From positions 17,099 through 81,098 of the forward strand of contig JAUSOF010000028.1 in the NCBI GenBank assembly GCA_030656145.1: a DNA stretch of 64,000 bases. The letters are read 5' to 3'. The stretch comes from Pseudomonas sp. (GTDB lineage Bacteria > Pseudomonadota > Gammaproteobacteria > Pseudomonadales > Pseudomonadaceae). Below are positions 28,862-39,073 of this stretch, one piece after another. Made by a program: the position numbers and the translations under genes. Position 1 is the first letter of the stretch; each line of letters starts with the position of its first letter. The notes under the pieces are model-generated. The model saw nothing but the letters and a program-made list of their open reading frames with translations, was not told the DNA's origin and did not search any database.

Positions 28862-29740
28862 ATGCCCTGGTTACAAGTCCGTCTCGCCATCACCCCGGAT
28901 CAGGCAGAAATCTACGAAGACGCCCTACTGGAGGTGGGTGCCGTCTCGGTGACCTTTATGGACGCCGAAGACCAGCCGATTTTCGAGCCGGACCTGGGCA
29001 CCACCCCGCTGTGGTCGCACACCCACCTGCTCGCCCTGTTCGAAGCCGACACCCAGGCCGACGCGGTATTTGCCCACCTGCAACTGCTGACCGGCGCCGA
29101 ATTGCCGGAACACCAGGCCGAAGTAATTGCCGACCAGGACTGGGAACGCAGCTGGATGGACAACTTCCACCCCATGCGCTTCGGCCAACGCCTGTGGATA
29201 GTGCCCAGCTGGCATGCTGCCCCCGAGCCAGACGCGGTCAACCTGCTGCTCGATCCCGGCCTTGCGTTTGGTACCGGCACCCACCCGACCACCGCGCTGT
29301 GCCTGGAGTGGCTCGACGGCCAGGATCTGACTGACTGCGACGTGCTGGATTTTGGCTGCGGCTCGGGCATCCTGGCGATTGCGGCCCTGCTCCTCGGCGC
29401 GCCACAGGCGGTGGGTACCGACATCGACCCGCAGGCACTGGAAGCATCGCGCGACAATGCTGGGCGCAACGGCATCGACCCCGCACGCTTTCCGCTCTAT
29501 ATGCCGGCCGACTTGCCGCAGCAGCAAGCCGACGTAGTGGTGGCCAATATCCTCGCCGGTCCACTGGTGGCGCTGGCTCCGCAAATCACTCAACTGGTCA
29601 AAACGGGCGGCCGCCTGGCCCTGTCGGGCATTCTTGCCGAGCAAGCCGAGGAAGTGCGCACCGCCTATGCCGAGGCCTTTGTGCTCGATCCGACTGCGCA
29701 GAAGGACGGCTGGGTTCGCATCAGCGGCAGACGCCGCTAG
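28862..29740 (+). CDS. prmA: Ribosomal protein L11 methyltransferase
   Basis: The 292-aa SAM-dependent enzyme trimethylates ribosomal protein L11. An N-terminal substrate-recognition domain (about 1-60) precedes the Rossmann-fold methyltransferase, with the SAM loop [25 protein letters not shown] and [10 protein letters not shown] are the PrmA signature segments. GAGGATTCCC precedes the ATG. It is cytoplasmic and next to acc genes as in P. aeruginosa. Confidence 0.95.
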   Translation: MPWLQVRLAITPDQAEIYEDALLEVGAVSVTFMDAEDQPIFEPDLGTTPLWSHTHLLALFEADTQADAVFAHLQLLTGAELPEHQAEVIADQDWERSWMDNFHPMRFGQRLWIVPSWHAAPEPDAVNLLLDPGLAFGTGTHPTTALCLEWLDGQDLTDCDVLDFGCGSGILAIAALLLGAPQAVGTDIDPQALEASRDNAGRNGIDPARFPLYMPADLPQQQADVVVANILAGPLVALAPQITQLVKTGGRLALSGILAEQAEEVRTAYAEAFVLDPTAQKDGWVRISGRRR

Positions 29741-29819
29741 GCTGCATTGCCGCTTGCTCAGGCACTTGCGTTAGACTAATCGCCTTGTTTCCCTTGACCG
29801 CAGGCCGCCGGATCATCGC

Positions 29820-31103
29820 ATGACCGAAAGTTTCGTCACCCAGTGCCCCAATTGCCGCACCAGCTTTCGCGTCAGCCTCGCGCAGCTGGGTGCCGCCCGT
29901 GGGGCCGTGCGCTGCGGAGCTTGCCTGCATGTATTCAATGCCGCGCAGCAACTGCTCGAAGTGGGACAGGCTGCGGCACCCGCAGCGATCTACCCGACCG
30001 CAGAACCCGCGCCCCCTGCAAAGCCTGAGCCGGGTGCCGCGGCGGATAAAAACACCAGCGACACGCTATGGATTCATGACGACCTGGACCTTGACAGCCT
30101 CGACCTCGACGAGGAATTGGCCAAGCTGGAGGAGCAGGAACAGCAGCTGTCACAGCAGTTCCTCGCACTGCGCCAGGCGCCCGAGCACGCCGAAGTATTC
30201 CGCGCAGTGCCAGACATAGCGCCACAGCGCCATGATGAAAGCTGGGCAGAGGCGCTCCTGCATGAGGATGCACCCCGGCCGCCACTAAGCATTACGCCGA
30301 CCAGCCCCAGCGCAACCGCACAACCGGACCAGGTGCCGGCACCAGACCTGCCAGACACGACGCAAGCAACAGAGAACGCGACGCGGGATCTACCGCCGCT
30401 CACGCCCGACACACAAGAACCCGTACTGGACGAGTCAGACCTGGATGCGCACCACGCCGACCCCAGCATCGGCGCGGACCTCGACGACCACCACCCAGAA
30501 CCCGGCAAGGCGCAGCAAACCGACCGCACGACGGCCCGCAGCGAGCCCGGCTTGCGCGATGAGCACCTGTTCGAGCTGGATGACGAACCGTTGCAACTGG
30601 ACTGGCAACCCCCGCAAAAGCCCTGGGGCCGCTGGCTGGGCTGGGGACTGCTGAACCTGCTGGCCGCAACCGCCCTGCTTGGTCAGCACATCCACTACAA
30701 CTTCGATGAACTGGCCCGCCAGGATCAATACCGCCCCTGGTTCGAGCAGTTCTGCCCGCTGATTGGCTGTAGCCTGCCGTCCAAGGTCGATATCAATCAG
30801 GTTAAAAGCAGCAACCTGGTGGTGCGCAGCCACCCCGAATTCAGCGGCGCGCTGGTCGTTGATGCAATCCTCTACAACCGCGCGCCGTTCGCCCAACCAT
30901 TCCCCTTGCTGGAAATGCGTTTTGCCGACATCAACGGTCGACTACTGGCCAGTCGCCGCTTCAAACCCAGCGAGTACCTCGCGGGTGAACTGGCCGGCCA
31001 GGCCGAAATGCCGCCGCAGACACCGATCCATGTGTCCCTGGATATTCTCGACCCAGGCACCCAGGCAGTGAATTACAGCCTGAGCTTTCACTCGCCGGAA
31101 TAA
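29820..31103 (+). CDS. DUF3426/zinc-ribbon inner-membrane protein
   Basis: The 427-aa protein begins with an MJ0042-type zinc ribbon, CPNCRTSF...CGACLHVF (Cys9-x2-Cys12 and Cys32-x2-Cys35). A long acidic, low-complexity linker follows (about 60-260, rich in Asp, Glu, Gln, His and Pro), then one membrane helix (about 275-295) and a C-terminal DUF3426 domain, probably periplasmic. This layout is widespread beside prmA and dusB-fis in Pseudomonas. The function is unknown; a ribbon facing the cytoplasm joined to a periplasmic domain suggests a sensor (inference). Confidence 0.85.
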   Translation: MTESFVTQCPNCRTSFRVSLAQLGAARGAVRCGACLHVFNAAQQLLEVGQAAAPAAIYPTAEPAPPAKPEPGAAADKNTSDTLWIHDDLDLDSLDLDEELAKLEEQEQQLSQQFLALRQAPEHAEVFRAVPDIAPQRHDESWAEALLHEDAPRPPLSITPTSPSATAQPDQVPAPDLPDTTQATENATRDLPPLTPDTQEPVLDESDLDAHHADPSIGADLDDHHPEPGKAQQTDRTTARSEPGLRDEHLFELDDEPLQLDWQPPQKPWGRWLGWGLLNLLAATALLGQHIHYNFDELARQDQYRPWFEQFCPLIGCSLPSKVDINQVKSSNLVVRSHPEFSGALVVDAILYNRAPFAQPFPLLEMRFADINGRLLASRRFKPSEYLAGELAGQAEMPPQTPIHVSLDILDPGTQAVNYSLSFHSPE

Positions 31104-31165
31104 CCCACAAGCCGCGGACTGAGTGGCGATCCGCGCGCAGTATAACTGCGGGCAATAAGCCGACA

Positions 31166-31221
31166 GCTGTTCAGAATTTGTTCAAAACAGCCTTTATCCG
31201 GTCATCCAGAGCGGGTATGAT
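31166..31221 (+). promoter_or_regulatory. Possible operator and promoter upstream of dusB-fis
   Basis: GCTGTT (31166-31171) and AACAGC (31186-31191) form a dyad with a 14-bp AT-rich spacer. A -10-like TATGAT follows at 31216-31221, about 60 bp before the dusB start; no good -35 box is seen. In enterics this operon is autoregulated by Fis and is growth-rate dependent, but I cannot show that here. Confidence 0.3.
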
Positions 31222-31283
31222 TCCCACCCTTTTTGCAGTCTCCTATTGGTCTCAGCAGCACGTCTCTTGAGCTCGGAAGCCCC

Positions 31284-32282
31284 ATGTCGGCGTTATCCAT
31301 CGGCCCCTACACATTGCCCAACTCGCTGATTCTCGCACCCATGGCGGGGGTCACCGATCGTCCGTTTCGCCAACTCTGCCATCAACTGGGCGCGGGTATG
31401 GTGGTCTCGGAAATGGTCACCAGTGATGTACGCCTGTGGAGTACCCGCAAATCGAGCCTGCGCCTGATTGATCAAAATGATGCCGAACCACGCTCGGTAC
31501 AGATTGCCGGTGGCGACCCGCAGATGCTCGCCGAGGCGGCTCGGCGCAATGTCGAATTGGGGGCACAGATTATCGATATTAATATGGGCTGCCCGGCCAA
31601 AAAGGTCTGTAACAAGGCTGCCGGCTCAGCACTGCTGAAAGACGAGTGCCTGGTACGCGAGATTTTAGAGGCGGTGGTGGCCGCAGTGGATGTGCCCGTA
31701 ACCCTGAAAATCCGCACCGGCTGGGACCGACAGAACAAGAACGGCATCAGCGTGGCGAAGATTGCCGAACAGGCGGGAATAGTTGCATTGGCGGTGCACG
31801 GCCGCACCCGCGCCGATCTGTATATGGGCGCAGCCGAATACGACACCATCGCCGCGATCAAGCAGGCGGTGTCGATTCCGGTGCTGGCCAATGGCGATAT
31901 CGACTCACCGGAAAAAGCCAAGGCAGTACTGGCCGCCACCGGTGCTGACGGCCTGTTGATCGGCCGAGCCGCCCAGGGGCGGCCATGGATTTTCCGTGAA
32001 ATAGACCACTTCCTGCGTACCGGACAGACGCTGGCGGCGCCGACCCTGTTCGAGGTGGAACGTATTCTGCTAGAGCACATGGCCGCGCTGCACCTGTTCT
32101 ATGGCGATGTGATGGGCGTGCGCATCGCCCGCAAACATGTCGGCTGGTACCTCGCTACCCTGCCGGGCGCCAGGGAATTTCGCGCCCAATTCAATCGTCT
32201 GGATAGTACGGACGCGCAGAGCACCAACGTTCGCCAGTTCTTCGGCGAACGGCATAACGATGGAGATGGGGTGGCCGCATGA
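31284..32282 (+). CDS. dusB: tRNA-dihydrouridine synthase B
   Basis: A 332-aa FMN enzyme that reduces uridine to dihydrouridine in the tRNA D-loop. The TIM-barrel motifs are clear: [33 protein letters not shown] with the catalytic Cys, and [18 protein letters not shown]. Its stop overlaps the fis start by four bases (ATGA), so the two are translationally coupled as in other gammaproteobacteria. I start at the ATG just before [12 protein letters not shown]; an earlier in-frame ATG (31233) is not conserved. Confidence 0.95.
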   Translation: MSALSIGPYTLPNSLILAPMAGVTDRPFRQLCHQLGAGMVVSEMVTSDVRLWSTRKSSLRLIDQNDAEPRSVQIAGGDPQMLAEAARRNVELGAQIIDINMGCPAKKVCNKAAGSALLKDECLVREILEAVVAAVDVPVTLKIRTGWDRQNKNGISVAKIAEQAGIVALAVHGRTRADLYMGAAEYDTIAAIKQAVSIPVLANGDIDSPEKAKAVLAATGADGLLIGRAAQGRPWIFREIDHFLRTGQTLAAPTLFEVERILLEHMAALHLFYGDVMGVRIARKHVGWYLATLPGAREFRAQFNRLDSTDAQSTNVRQFFGERHNDGDGVAA

Positions 32283-32599
32283 CGATGTTGACCGAGACTT
32301 TAGGAACTGGAATGGCTCCCTTGAGCGACAGCACAAGCTTGAAACAGCACCTCAATACACCGAGCGAAGAAGGGCAAACCCTGCGCGGCAACGTCGCAAA
32401 AGCCCTGCACAACTACTTTGCCCACCTCGAAGGCGCGGATGTCACCGACGTCTACAACCTGGTGCTCAGCGAAGTGGAAGCGCCCTTGCTGGAAACCGTG
32501 ATGAACTACGTCAAGGGCAACCAGACCAAGGCCTCTGAGCTGCTCGGCCTGAATCGCGGCACCCTGCGCAAGAAACTCAAGCAATACGATTTGCTGTAA
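32279..32599 (+). CDS. fis: Nucleoid-associated DNA-bending protein Fis
   Basis: The 106-aa protein has a variable N terminus and the strongly conserved Fis core. [20 protein letters not shown] is the DNA-binding helix-turn-helix. Fis bends DNA and activates rRNA and many growth-phase genes. It starts within the dusB stop (ATGA) and ends at a strong terminator. Confidence 0.97.
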   Translation: MTMLTETLGTGMAPLSDSTSLKQHLNTPSEEGQTLRGNVAKALHNYFAHLEGADVTDVYNLVLSEVEAPLLETVMNYVKGNQTKASELLGLNRGTLRKKLKQYDLL

Positions 32600-32612
32600 C
32601 CCAAAATTCCCG

Positions 32613-32643
32613 AAAAGGGCGGCCCACACGAGCCGCCTTTTTT
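32613..32643 (+). terminator. Rho-independent terminator of dusB-fis
   Basis: AAAAGGGCGGC, an 8-nt loop, then GCCGCCTTTTTT. The T tract has six bases. It lies 14 bp past the fis stop. Confidence 0.9.
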
Positions 32644-32688
32644 GCTGAAAATTCTTTTGCTGATACTTCCGCTCTGATGGACTCTGAA

Positions 32689-34296
32689 ATGACCGACCAG
32701 ACCACCCGCCTCCCCGTTCGCCGTGCCTTGATCAGTGTTTCCGACAAGACCGGCATCCTCGAGTTTGCCCGCGAGCTCGTCGCCCTGAATGTGGAAATTC
32801 TCTCCACTGGCGGCACTTACAAGCTGCTCAAGGACAACGGCGTCAAAGCCGTGGAAGTCGCCGACTACACCGGCTTCCCGGAAATGATGGACGGTCGGGT
32901 CAAGACCCTGCACCCGAAGATCCACGGCGGCATCCTCGGCCGTCGCGCCATTGACGGCGCGGTAATGGACGAGCACGGCATCAAGCCCATCGATCTGGTC
33001 GCGGTCAATCTCTACCCCTTCGCCGCCACGGTGGCCAAGCCAGGTTGTGACCTGGCCGACGCCATCGAGAACATCGACATCGGCGGCCCGACCATGGTCC
33101 GCTCGGCGGCGAAAAACCATAAAGACGTGGCCATCGTGGTCAACGTCGGCGACTACGCCGGCATCCTCGAGTCGCTGAAAGCCGGTGGCCTGAGCTACGC
33201 CCAACGCTTTGACCTGGCGCTGAAGGCCTTCGAGCACACCGCCGCCTACGACGGCATGATCGCCAACTACCTGGGCACCATCGACCAGAGCCGCGAGACC
33301 CTTGCTACCTCCGACCGCGGCGCCTTCCCGCGCACCTTCAACAGCCAGTTCATCAAGGCCCAGGAAATGCGCTACGGCGAGAACCCGCACCAGAGCGCGG
33401 CGTTCTACGTGGAAGCACAGAAGGGTGAGGCCAGCATCGCCAGCGCCATCCAGCTGCAAGGCAAGGAACTGTCGTTCAACAACGTGGCCGACACCGACGC
33501 TGCACTGGAATGCGTGAAGAGCTTCGTCAAGCCGGCCTGCGTCATCGTCAAGCACGCCAACCCGTGCGGCGTTGCCGTGGCCCTCGACAGCGAAGGCGGC
33601 ATCCGCCAAGCCTATGAGCTGGCCTACGCCACCGACACCGAGTCGGCGTTCGGCGGCATCATCGCCTTCAACCGCGAGCTGGACGGTGCCACCGCCCAGG
33701 CCATCGTCGAGCGTCAGTTTGTCGAAGTGATCATCGCGCCGAAAATCAGCGCCGAAGCCCGCGCCATAGTGGCCGCCAAAGCCAACGTGCGCCTGCTTGA
33801 GTGCGGCGAATGGCCGGCCGAGCGCAGCGCTGGCTGGGACTTCAAGCGGGTCAACGGCGGCCTGCTGGTACAGAGCCGCGACATCGGCATGATTACTGCC
33901 TCCGACCTGAAGATCGTCACCCAGCGCGCGCCCAGCGAGCAGGAAGTGCATGACCTGATCTTCGCCTGGAAAGTGGCCAAGTTCGTCAAATCCAACGCCA
34001 TCGTCTACGCGAAAAACCGCCAGACCATCGGTGTCGGCGCAGGCCAAATGAGCCGCGTTAACTCTGCGCGTATCGCCGCGATCAAAGCTGAACATGCCGG
34101 CCTGCAGGTGGCCGGCTCGGTGATGGCCAGCGACGCCTTCTTCCCGTTCCGCGACGGCCTGGACAACGCGGCTGCCAATGGCATCACCGCGGTAATCCAG
34201 CCAGGTGGCTCGATGCGTGACGCCGAAGTGATTGCCGCCGCCGACGAAGCCGGGATTGCCATGGTGTTCACCGGCATGCGCCACTTTAGGCACTAA
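32689..34296 (+). CDS. purH: Bifunctional AICAR formyltransferase/IMP cyclohydrolase
   Basis: The 535-aa enzyme performs the last two steps of IMP synthesis. The N-terminal MGS-like cyclohydrolase has [12 protein letters not shown] and STGGTYKLL; the AICAR transformylase half has KHANPCG and [11 protein letters not shown] start at the second in-frame Met ([12 protein letters not shown]), which matches Pseudomonas PurH length; the first is four codons upstream (32677). purD follows after 256 bp of repeat-containing DNA. Confidence 0.96.
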   Translation: MTDQTTRLPVRRALISVSDKTGILEFARELVALNVEILSTGGTYKLLKDNGVKAVEVADYTGFPEMMDGRVKTLHPKIHGGILGRRAIDGAVMDEHGIKPIDLVAVNLYPFAATVAKPGCDLADAIENIDIGGPTMVRSAAKNHKDVAIVVNVGDYAGILESLKAGGLSYAQRFDLALKAFEHTAAYDGMIANYLGTIDQSRETLATSDRGAFPRTFNSQFIKAQEMRYGENPHQSAAFYVEAQKGEASIASAIQLQGKELSFNNVADTDAALECVKSFVKPACVIVKHANPCGVAVALDSEGGIRQAYELAYATDTESAFGGIIAFNRELDGATAQAIVERQFVEVIIAPKISAEARAIVAAKANVRLLECGEWPAERSAGWDFKRVNGGLLVQSRDIGMITASDLKIVTQRAPSEQEVHDLIFAWKVAKFVKSNAIVYAKNRQTIGVGAGQMSRVNSARIAAIKAEHAGLQVAGSVMASDAFFPFRDGLDNAAANGITAVIQPGGSMRDAEVIAAADEAGIAMVFTGMRHFRH

Positions 34297-34445
34297 AATC
34301 GGCCGCACTCGGACAGGCATCTGCGGCGTTGTCCGGCCCTCCCCCCATGCTCATTGCCAGAAGGCAACTCCGCTGGGTGAAGGGCCGAACGCCTTGCATC
34401 TACCAGCCCGATCGCGACCTTGATATTCGTCGCCAGTTTTGAACC

Positions 34446-34476
34446 GTAGGTTGGGTTGAGCGCAGCGATACCCAAC
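34446..34476. repeat. REP palindrome, GTAG-TTGGGTTGAGC family
   Basis: GTAG is followed by GTTGGGTT, GAGCGCAGCGAT and AACCCAAC read inverted (the right arm is ATACCCAAC). It is the same family as the copies at 54902-54932 and 54969-55000. It lies between purH and purD. Confidence 0.8.
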
Positions 34477-34485
34477 ACCGCTTTC

Positions 34486-34515
34486 GTAGGGTGGATAGCA
34501 CTTTTACTATCCACC
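34486..34515. repeat. REP palindrome, GTAGGGTGGAT family
   Basis: GTAG heads the arms GGTGGATAG and CTATCCACC with a short AT-rich loop. A GGGCC-GCA-GGCCC hairpin follows at once, then the purD ribosome site (GAAGGAG). A second copy of this family is at 45754-45813. Confidence 0.8.
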
Positions 34516-34552
34516 AAACGGGCCGCAGGCCCGCCTCCTGAAGGAGAACCCC

Positions 34553-35842
34553 ATGAACGTATTGATCATCGGCAGCGGCGGGCGTGAACACGCCCTGGCC
34601 TGGAAAGTCGCGCAAGACCCGCGCGTGCAAAAAGTCTTCGTCGCCCCGGGCAACGCCGGCACCGCCACAGAAGCCAAGTGCGAGAACGTCGCCATCGACG
34701 TACTCGCCCTGGAGCAATTGGCGGATTTCGCCGAGAGCAACGTACAACTGACCATCGTCGGCCCGGAAGCGCCGCTGGTTAAAGGTGTGGTCGATCTGTT
34801 CCGTTCGCGCAAGCTGGATGTTTTCGGTCCCACCGCAGGCGCCGCCCAGCTGGAAGGCTCGAAGGCCTTTACCAAGGACTTCCTCGCCCGCCACAACATC
34901 CCCACTGCCGATTACCAGAACTTCACCGAAGTCGAGCCGGCCCTGGCCTACCTGCAACAGGTCGGTGCGCCAATCGTGATCAAGGCCGACGGCCTGGCCG
35001 CGGGTAAGGGCGTGATCGTCGCCATGACCCTGATTGAGGCCGAAGATGCGGTGCGCGATATGCTCGCCGGCAATGCCTTTGGTGAAGCCGGTTCGCGCGT
35101 GGTGATCGAGGAGTTCCTCGACGGCGAGGAAGCCAGCTTTATCGTCATGGTCGACGGCCATAACGTACTGCCGATGGCCACCAGCCAGGATCACAAACGC
35201 GTGGGTGATGGCGACAGCGGCCCGAATACCGGCGGCATGGGTGCCTACTCGCCCGCGCCGGTGGTCACCGCCGAGGTGCACCAGCGGGTGATGGACGAAG
35301 TCATTTGGCCGACCGTCAAAGGCATGGCCAGCGAAGGCAATGTCTACACCGGTTTCCTCTATGCCGGGCTGATGATCGACAAGGCCGGCAAACCTAAGGT
35401 TATCGAGTTCAACTGCCGCTTCGGCGACCCGGAAACCCAGCCGATCATGGTGCGCCTGGAGTCCTCCCTGGTGCTGCTGATCGAAGCTGCGCTGGCGCAG
35501 GCGCTGGACAAGGTCGAAGCGCGCTGGGATCCACGTCCAACTGTCGGCGTAGTACTGGCTGCCGGCGGCTACCCCGGCGATTACGCCAAGGGCGTAGTCA
35601 TCGAAGGGCTGGCGGATGCTGCTGCGCTGGAGGGCAAAGTGTTCCATGCCGGCACCGCGCTCAAGGACGGCCAGGTGGTTACGGCTGGCGGTCGGGTGCT
35701 CTGCGCCACGGCCATTGGTGCCAGCGTTGCCGACGCCCAGCAGCAGGCCTATCGCCTGGCAGAGAAAATTCGCTGGGATGGCTGTTTCTACCGCACCGAC
35801 ATCGGTTACCGCGCAATTGCCCGCGAGCGTGGCGAAGCATAA
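34553..35842 (+). CDS. purD: Phosphoribosylamine-glycine ligase
   Basis: The 429-aa ATP-grasp enzyme makes GAR, the second step of purine synthesis. It shows the N-terminal MNVLIIGSGGREHALAWK, the ATP-grasp loop IVIKADGLAAGKGV, and the PurD signature FNCRFGDPETQ. AAGGAGAACCCC precedes the ATG. Two different REP families fill the gap to purH, so it may have its own transcript start. Confidence 0.97.
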   Translation: MNVLIIGSGGREHALAWKVAQDPRVQKVFVAPGNAGTATEAKCENVAIDVLALEQLADFAESNVQLTIVGPEAPLVKGVVDLFRSRKLDVFGPTAGAAQLEGSKAFTKDFLARHNIPTADYQNFTEVEPALAYLQQVGAPIVIKADGLAAGKGVIVAMTLIEAEDAVRDMLAGNAFGEAGSRVVIEEFLDGEEASFIVMVDGHNVLPMATSQDHKRVGDGDSGPNTGGMGAYSPAPVVTAEVHQRVMDEVIWPTVKGMASEGNVYTGFLYAGLMIDKAGKPKVIEFNCRFGDPETQPIMVRLESSLVLLIEAALAQALDKVEARWDPRPTVGVVLAAGGYPGDYAKGVVIEGLADAAALEGKVFHAGTALKDGQVVTAGGRVLCATAIGASVADAQQQAYRLAEKIRWDGCFYRTDIGYRAIARERGEA

Positions 35843-36037
35843 GAGCACGGCACCCAGCCGCAGCGGCCGGGCAACGGCAGCATGGCGCAGCCCATAGACA
35901 TCAGGGTCGCGCCGCAACATGCTCCAAGCCCAGGCTGCAAGCGCACCAGGGTCAAGCGGGCGACGCATGGCCAGCTGTCGCTTTCACAGTGCCCGGACTG
36001 GCCATCCTGGCCATATTCCGCTACACAACGGCTTGGT

Positions 36038-36043
36038 TATAAT
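36038..36043 (+). promoter_or_regulatory. Likely -10 box of the retS promoter
   Basis: A perfect TATAAT lies 30 bp before the GTG start of retS. No good -35 hexamer stands 16-18 bp upstream, so the promoter may need an activator. Confidence 0.5.
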
Positions 36044-36073
36044 CTGGCCACTTATTATTAAAGGGAATTCAGC

Positions 36074-38875
36074 GTGCGCGGGCTCAGGATTGCCACAGGA
36101 CTACTCGTCGGCTTGTTCATGGCCTGTCTATTGCCGACAGCCATGGCCGAGAACATGCCAGGCGCAGCGAAGGGCCATCCCGGGAGCTGGTCGTATCTAC
36201 TCGACCCAGGTGCTGCGCTGACCCTTGTGGAGGTTCAGGCTCGCCGCCAGCAGTTCCAGCCCCTGAGTAAACAGGCCTTCACCTTCCCCCTTAGCAAACA
36301 AGCCGTTTGGCTGCATGTCGACTTGCCGCGTAACCAGCAGCCAAGCTGGCTGTGGATTTTTGCACCGCGCGTGCAGTACCTCGATTACCACCTGTTTCGC
36401 GACGGCACGCTCGAACGTACGGTCCAGACCGGCGAATCCAGGCCTATGAGCACACGGCCGCTCGACTCGCGGGCCTACCTGATGGCCCTGCCGAACGATG
36501 ACCAGCCGCGTGAAGCCTATATACGCATGACCTCGAACCACCCACTGATGGCCTGGTTCAAGCTCATTGACGAGAACGAATTGGTGGCGCAGGAAAAACC
36601 CGCCTATGTGTTTGGCGCCCTGCTCGGCGGTTTGCTGCTGCTGACCCTGTATAATCTGATCCGGTTTTTCTACAGCCGCACCACCAGCTGCCTGTGGCTG
36701 AGCGCCCTGCATGCCAGCCTGGCAGTCTGTGCCGCTGCCAATCTCGGCCTATTCGCCTTGTGGATGCCGAGCCAGAGCTATAACCAGTCGCTGGCAGCCG
36801 ACTTGTCGGCGCTGCTGGCGGCCTTCAGCCTACAGGCCTTTTGCCTGGGCTTTATGCGGCACACCCCGGCCCAGCCAGGCAGGCTCAAGCACCTGCTGCA
36901 GGGTAACGCCGTGCTGATCCTCGGCGTTACCTTGGTGATCGCCAGCACCGGCCTGCTCTGGTACAGCACGCTGATCTACTTGCTGGTCCTGCTCAGTGCC
37001 TTGAGCGTGCTGCTGGTGACCAGCGTCCTCTGGTACGGTGGTTATCAGCCAGCACGCTTCATCGTCGTAGGAATCCTGGTCTTCATCCTCGGTTTCAGCG
37101 CCTGCATCCCGGTACTGCTCGGCCTCGACCAACTGAATCCCGGCTGGCTGGTGATCAGCGTTTTCAGCATTGCGACCCTCGGCGGCATCTTCCTCAGCCT
37201 CTCGCTCTCCGAGCGGCAACGCCAGATCCAGCTCACCACCCTCAGCGAACGCACGGCAATGGCCGCCAGTGCGGCCGAGCTAAAAGCCAAGGCCGAATTC
37301 CTGGCCAAGATCAGTCACGAAATCCGCACCCCGATGAACGGCGTGCTGGGCATGACCGAGCTGCTACTCGGCACACCGCTATCGGCAAAGCAGCGTGATT
37401 ACGTGCAGACCATCCACAGTTCGGGCAACGAGTTGCTATCGCTGATCAACGAGATTCTCGACATCTCCAAGCTCGAGTCCGGACAGATCGAGCTGGATGA
37501 CGTGCAATTCGATCTCAATGCACTGATCGAGGATTGCCTGGATATCTTCCGCGCCAAGGCCGAGCAGCAGAAAGTCGAACTGATCAGCTTCATGCAACCC
37601 CAGGTGCCGCGAGTAATCAGCGGCGACCCAACGCGTTTACGCCAGACCCTGCTGAGCCTGCTCGACAACGCCTTCAAACAGACCGACGAAGGCGAAATTC
37701 TGCTGGTCGTGGCCCTCGACACTGGTGGCGAACGACCGCGCTTACGCATCGCCGTGCAGGACAGCGGCCGTCCGCTGCAGGCCAGCGAGCGCGATGCCCT
37801 GCTCAATGCCGAACTGCACAGCAAGGACTTCCTCGCGGCGACCGCACTCGGTGCGCGCCTCGGCCTGATCATCGCCCGCCAACTGGTGCGCCTGATGCAC
37901 GGCGAATTTGGCATCCAGAGCGGTGGCGCCCAGGGCTCAACTCTGTGGCTGACGCTGCCACTGGATAGTCAGCGCCTCGAACAGCCCACCGCCGACCTCG
38001 ATGGCCCACTGCAAGGCGCGCGCCTGCTGGTGGTAGATGACAACGACACCTGCCGCAAAGTCCTGATGCAGCAGTGCAATGCCTGGGGCCTGCAGGTCAG
38101 CGCCGTACCTTCTGGAAAGGAGGCGCTGGCGCTGCTGCGCACCAAGGCGCACATGCGCGAATACTTCGACGTGGTACTGCTTGACCAGGACATGCCGGGC
38201 ATGAGCGGCATGCAGTTGGCCGCCAAGATCAAGGAAGACCCCAGCCTCAACCACGACATTCTGCTGATCATGCTCACCGGCATCAGCAACGCACCAAGCA
38301 AGATCATCGCGCGCAACGCCGGGATCAAGCGCATCCTGGCCAAACCGGTGGCCGGCTATACCCTGAAAACCACCCTGGCCGATGAGCTGTCCCAGCGCGG
38401 CGGCGACAACTCGCCGGTGTTCACTGCGTCGCTGGTAAGTGCGCCGCTGGAAGTACCCCACGACTTCCGCATTCTGGTCGCCGAAGACAACAGTATTTCG
38501 ACCAAGGTGATCCGCGGCATGCTCGGCAAACTCAACCTGACGCCGGACACCGCCAGCAACGGTCAAGAAGCCCTCAACGCAATGAAGGCGCAGCACTATG
38601 ACCTGGTGCTGATGGACTGCGAGATGCCGGTGCTCGACGGCTTCTCTGCCACCCAGCAACTGCGCGCCTGGGAAGCGGCCGAGCAGCGCCCGCGCACGCC
38701 GGTCGTGGCCTTGACCGCGCACATCCTCAATGAGCACAAGGAGCGTGCCCGTGAAGCCGGCATGGACGGCCACATGGCCAAGCCGGTAGAACTTTCGCAA
38801 TTGCGCGAACTGCTGGAATACTGGATCGCCCAGCGCGAGATGCGCCAGCAGCCCGCGGCCCAGCCCGGGACCTGA
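36074..38875 (+). CDS. retS: Hybrid sensor kinase RetS
   Basis: This 933-aa protein has a signal peptide, a periplasmic 7TMR-DISMED2 domain (about 30-180), a seven-helix 7TMR-DISM region (about 190-385), a histidine kinase core with His415 (ISHEIRTP), an ATPase region, and two receivers (Asp704 and Asp848). In P. aeruginosa RetS binds the kinase GacS and blocks it, keeping cells in the acute, motile state. The ATPase G1 box is altered (DSGRP rather than DxGxG), fitting a protein that works by binding. The start is a GTG, preceded by a perfect TATAAT. The order purD-retS-marC matches P. aeruginosa PA4855-PA4857. Confidence 0.93.
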   Translation: MRGLRIATGLLVGLFMACLLPTAMAENMPGAAKGHPGSWSYLLDPGAALTLVEVQARRQQFQPLSKQAFTFPLSKQAVWLHVDLPRNQQPSWLWIFAPRVQYLDYHLFRDGTLERTVQTGESRPMSTRPLDSRAYLMALPNDDQPREAYIRMTSNHPLMAWFKLIDENELVAQEKPAYVFGALLGGLLLLTLYNLIRFFYSRTTSCLWLSALHASLAVCAAANLGLFALWMPSQSYNQSLAADLSALLAAFSLQAFCLGFMRHTPAQPGRLKHLLQGNAVLILGVTLVIASTGLLWYSTLIYLLVLLSALSVLLVTSVLWYGGYQPARFIVVGILVFILGFSACIPVLLGLDQLNPGWLVISVFSIATLGGIFLSLSLSERQRQIQLTTLSERTAMAASAAELKAKAEFLAKISHEIRTPMNGVLGMTELLLGTPLSAKQRDYVQTIHSSGNELLSLINEILDISKLESGQIELDDVQFDLNALIEDCLDIFRAKAEQQKVELISFMQPQVPRVISGDPTRLRQTLLSLLDNAFKQTDEGEILLVVALDTGGERPRLRIAVQDSGRPLQASERDALLNAELHSKDFLAATALGARLGLIIARQLVRLMHGEFGIQSGGAQGSTLWLTLPLDSQRLEQPTADLDGPLQGARLLVVDDNDTCRKVLMQQCNAWGLQVSAVPSGKEALALLRTKAHMREYFDVVLLDQDMPGMSGMQLAAKIKEDPSLNHDILLIMLTGISNAPSKIIARNAGIKRILAKPVAGYTLKTTLADELSQRGGDNSPVFTASLVSAPLEVPHDFRILVAEDNSISTKVIRGMLGKLNLTPDTASNGQEALNAMKAQHYDLVLMDCEMPVLDGFSATQQLRAWEAAEQRPRTPVVALTAHILNEHKERAREAGMDGHMAKPVELSQLRELLEYWIAQREMRQQPAAQPGT

Positions 38876-39073
38876 CCGCCCGCCCGCAGCGCCAAACGCC
38901 CGCAACAGGGTTGTGCACGCGTGACGCGCCCATCCACTCATGGAGCAGGCACTTGATCAAACCGGCAGGCCGCGCGCTGGAGATCGGCCCGATAATCCCG
39001 GATCATGCTGCCCCACGAAGGAGCAGTCGGCTCCCGCACTCAAGCCCATTTACCCAAGAGACGAGTCCAGCCC

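Noticed and set aside
34297..34552. Riboswitch in front of purD
   Set aside because: The region is largely two REP palindromes and a small hairpin; no purine-aptamer or other conserved core is visible.
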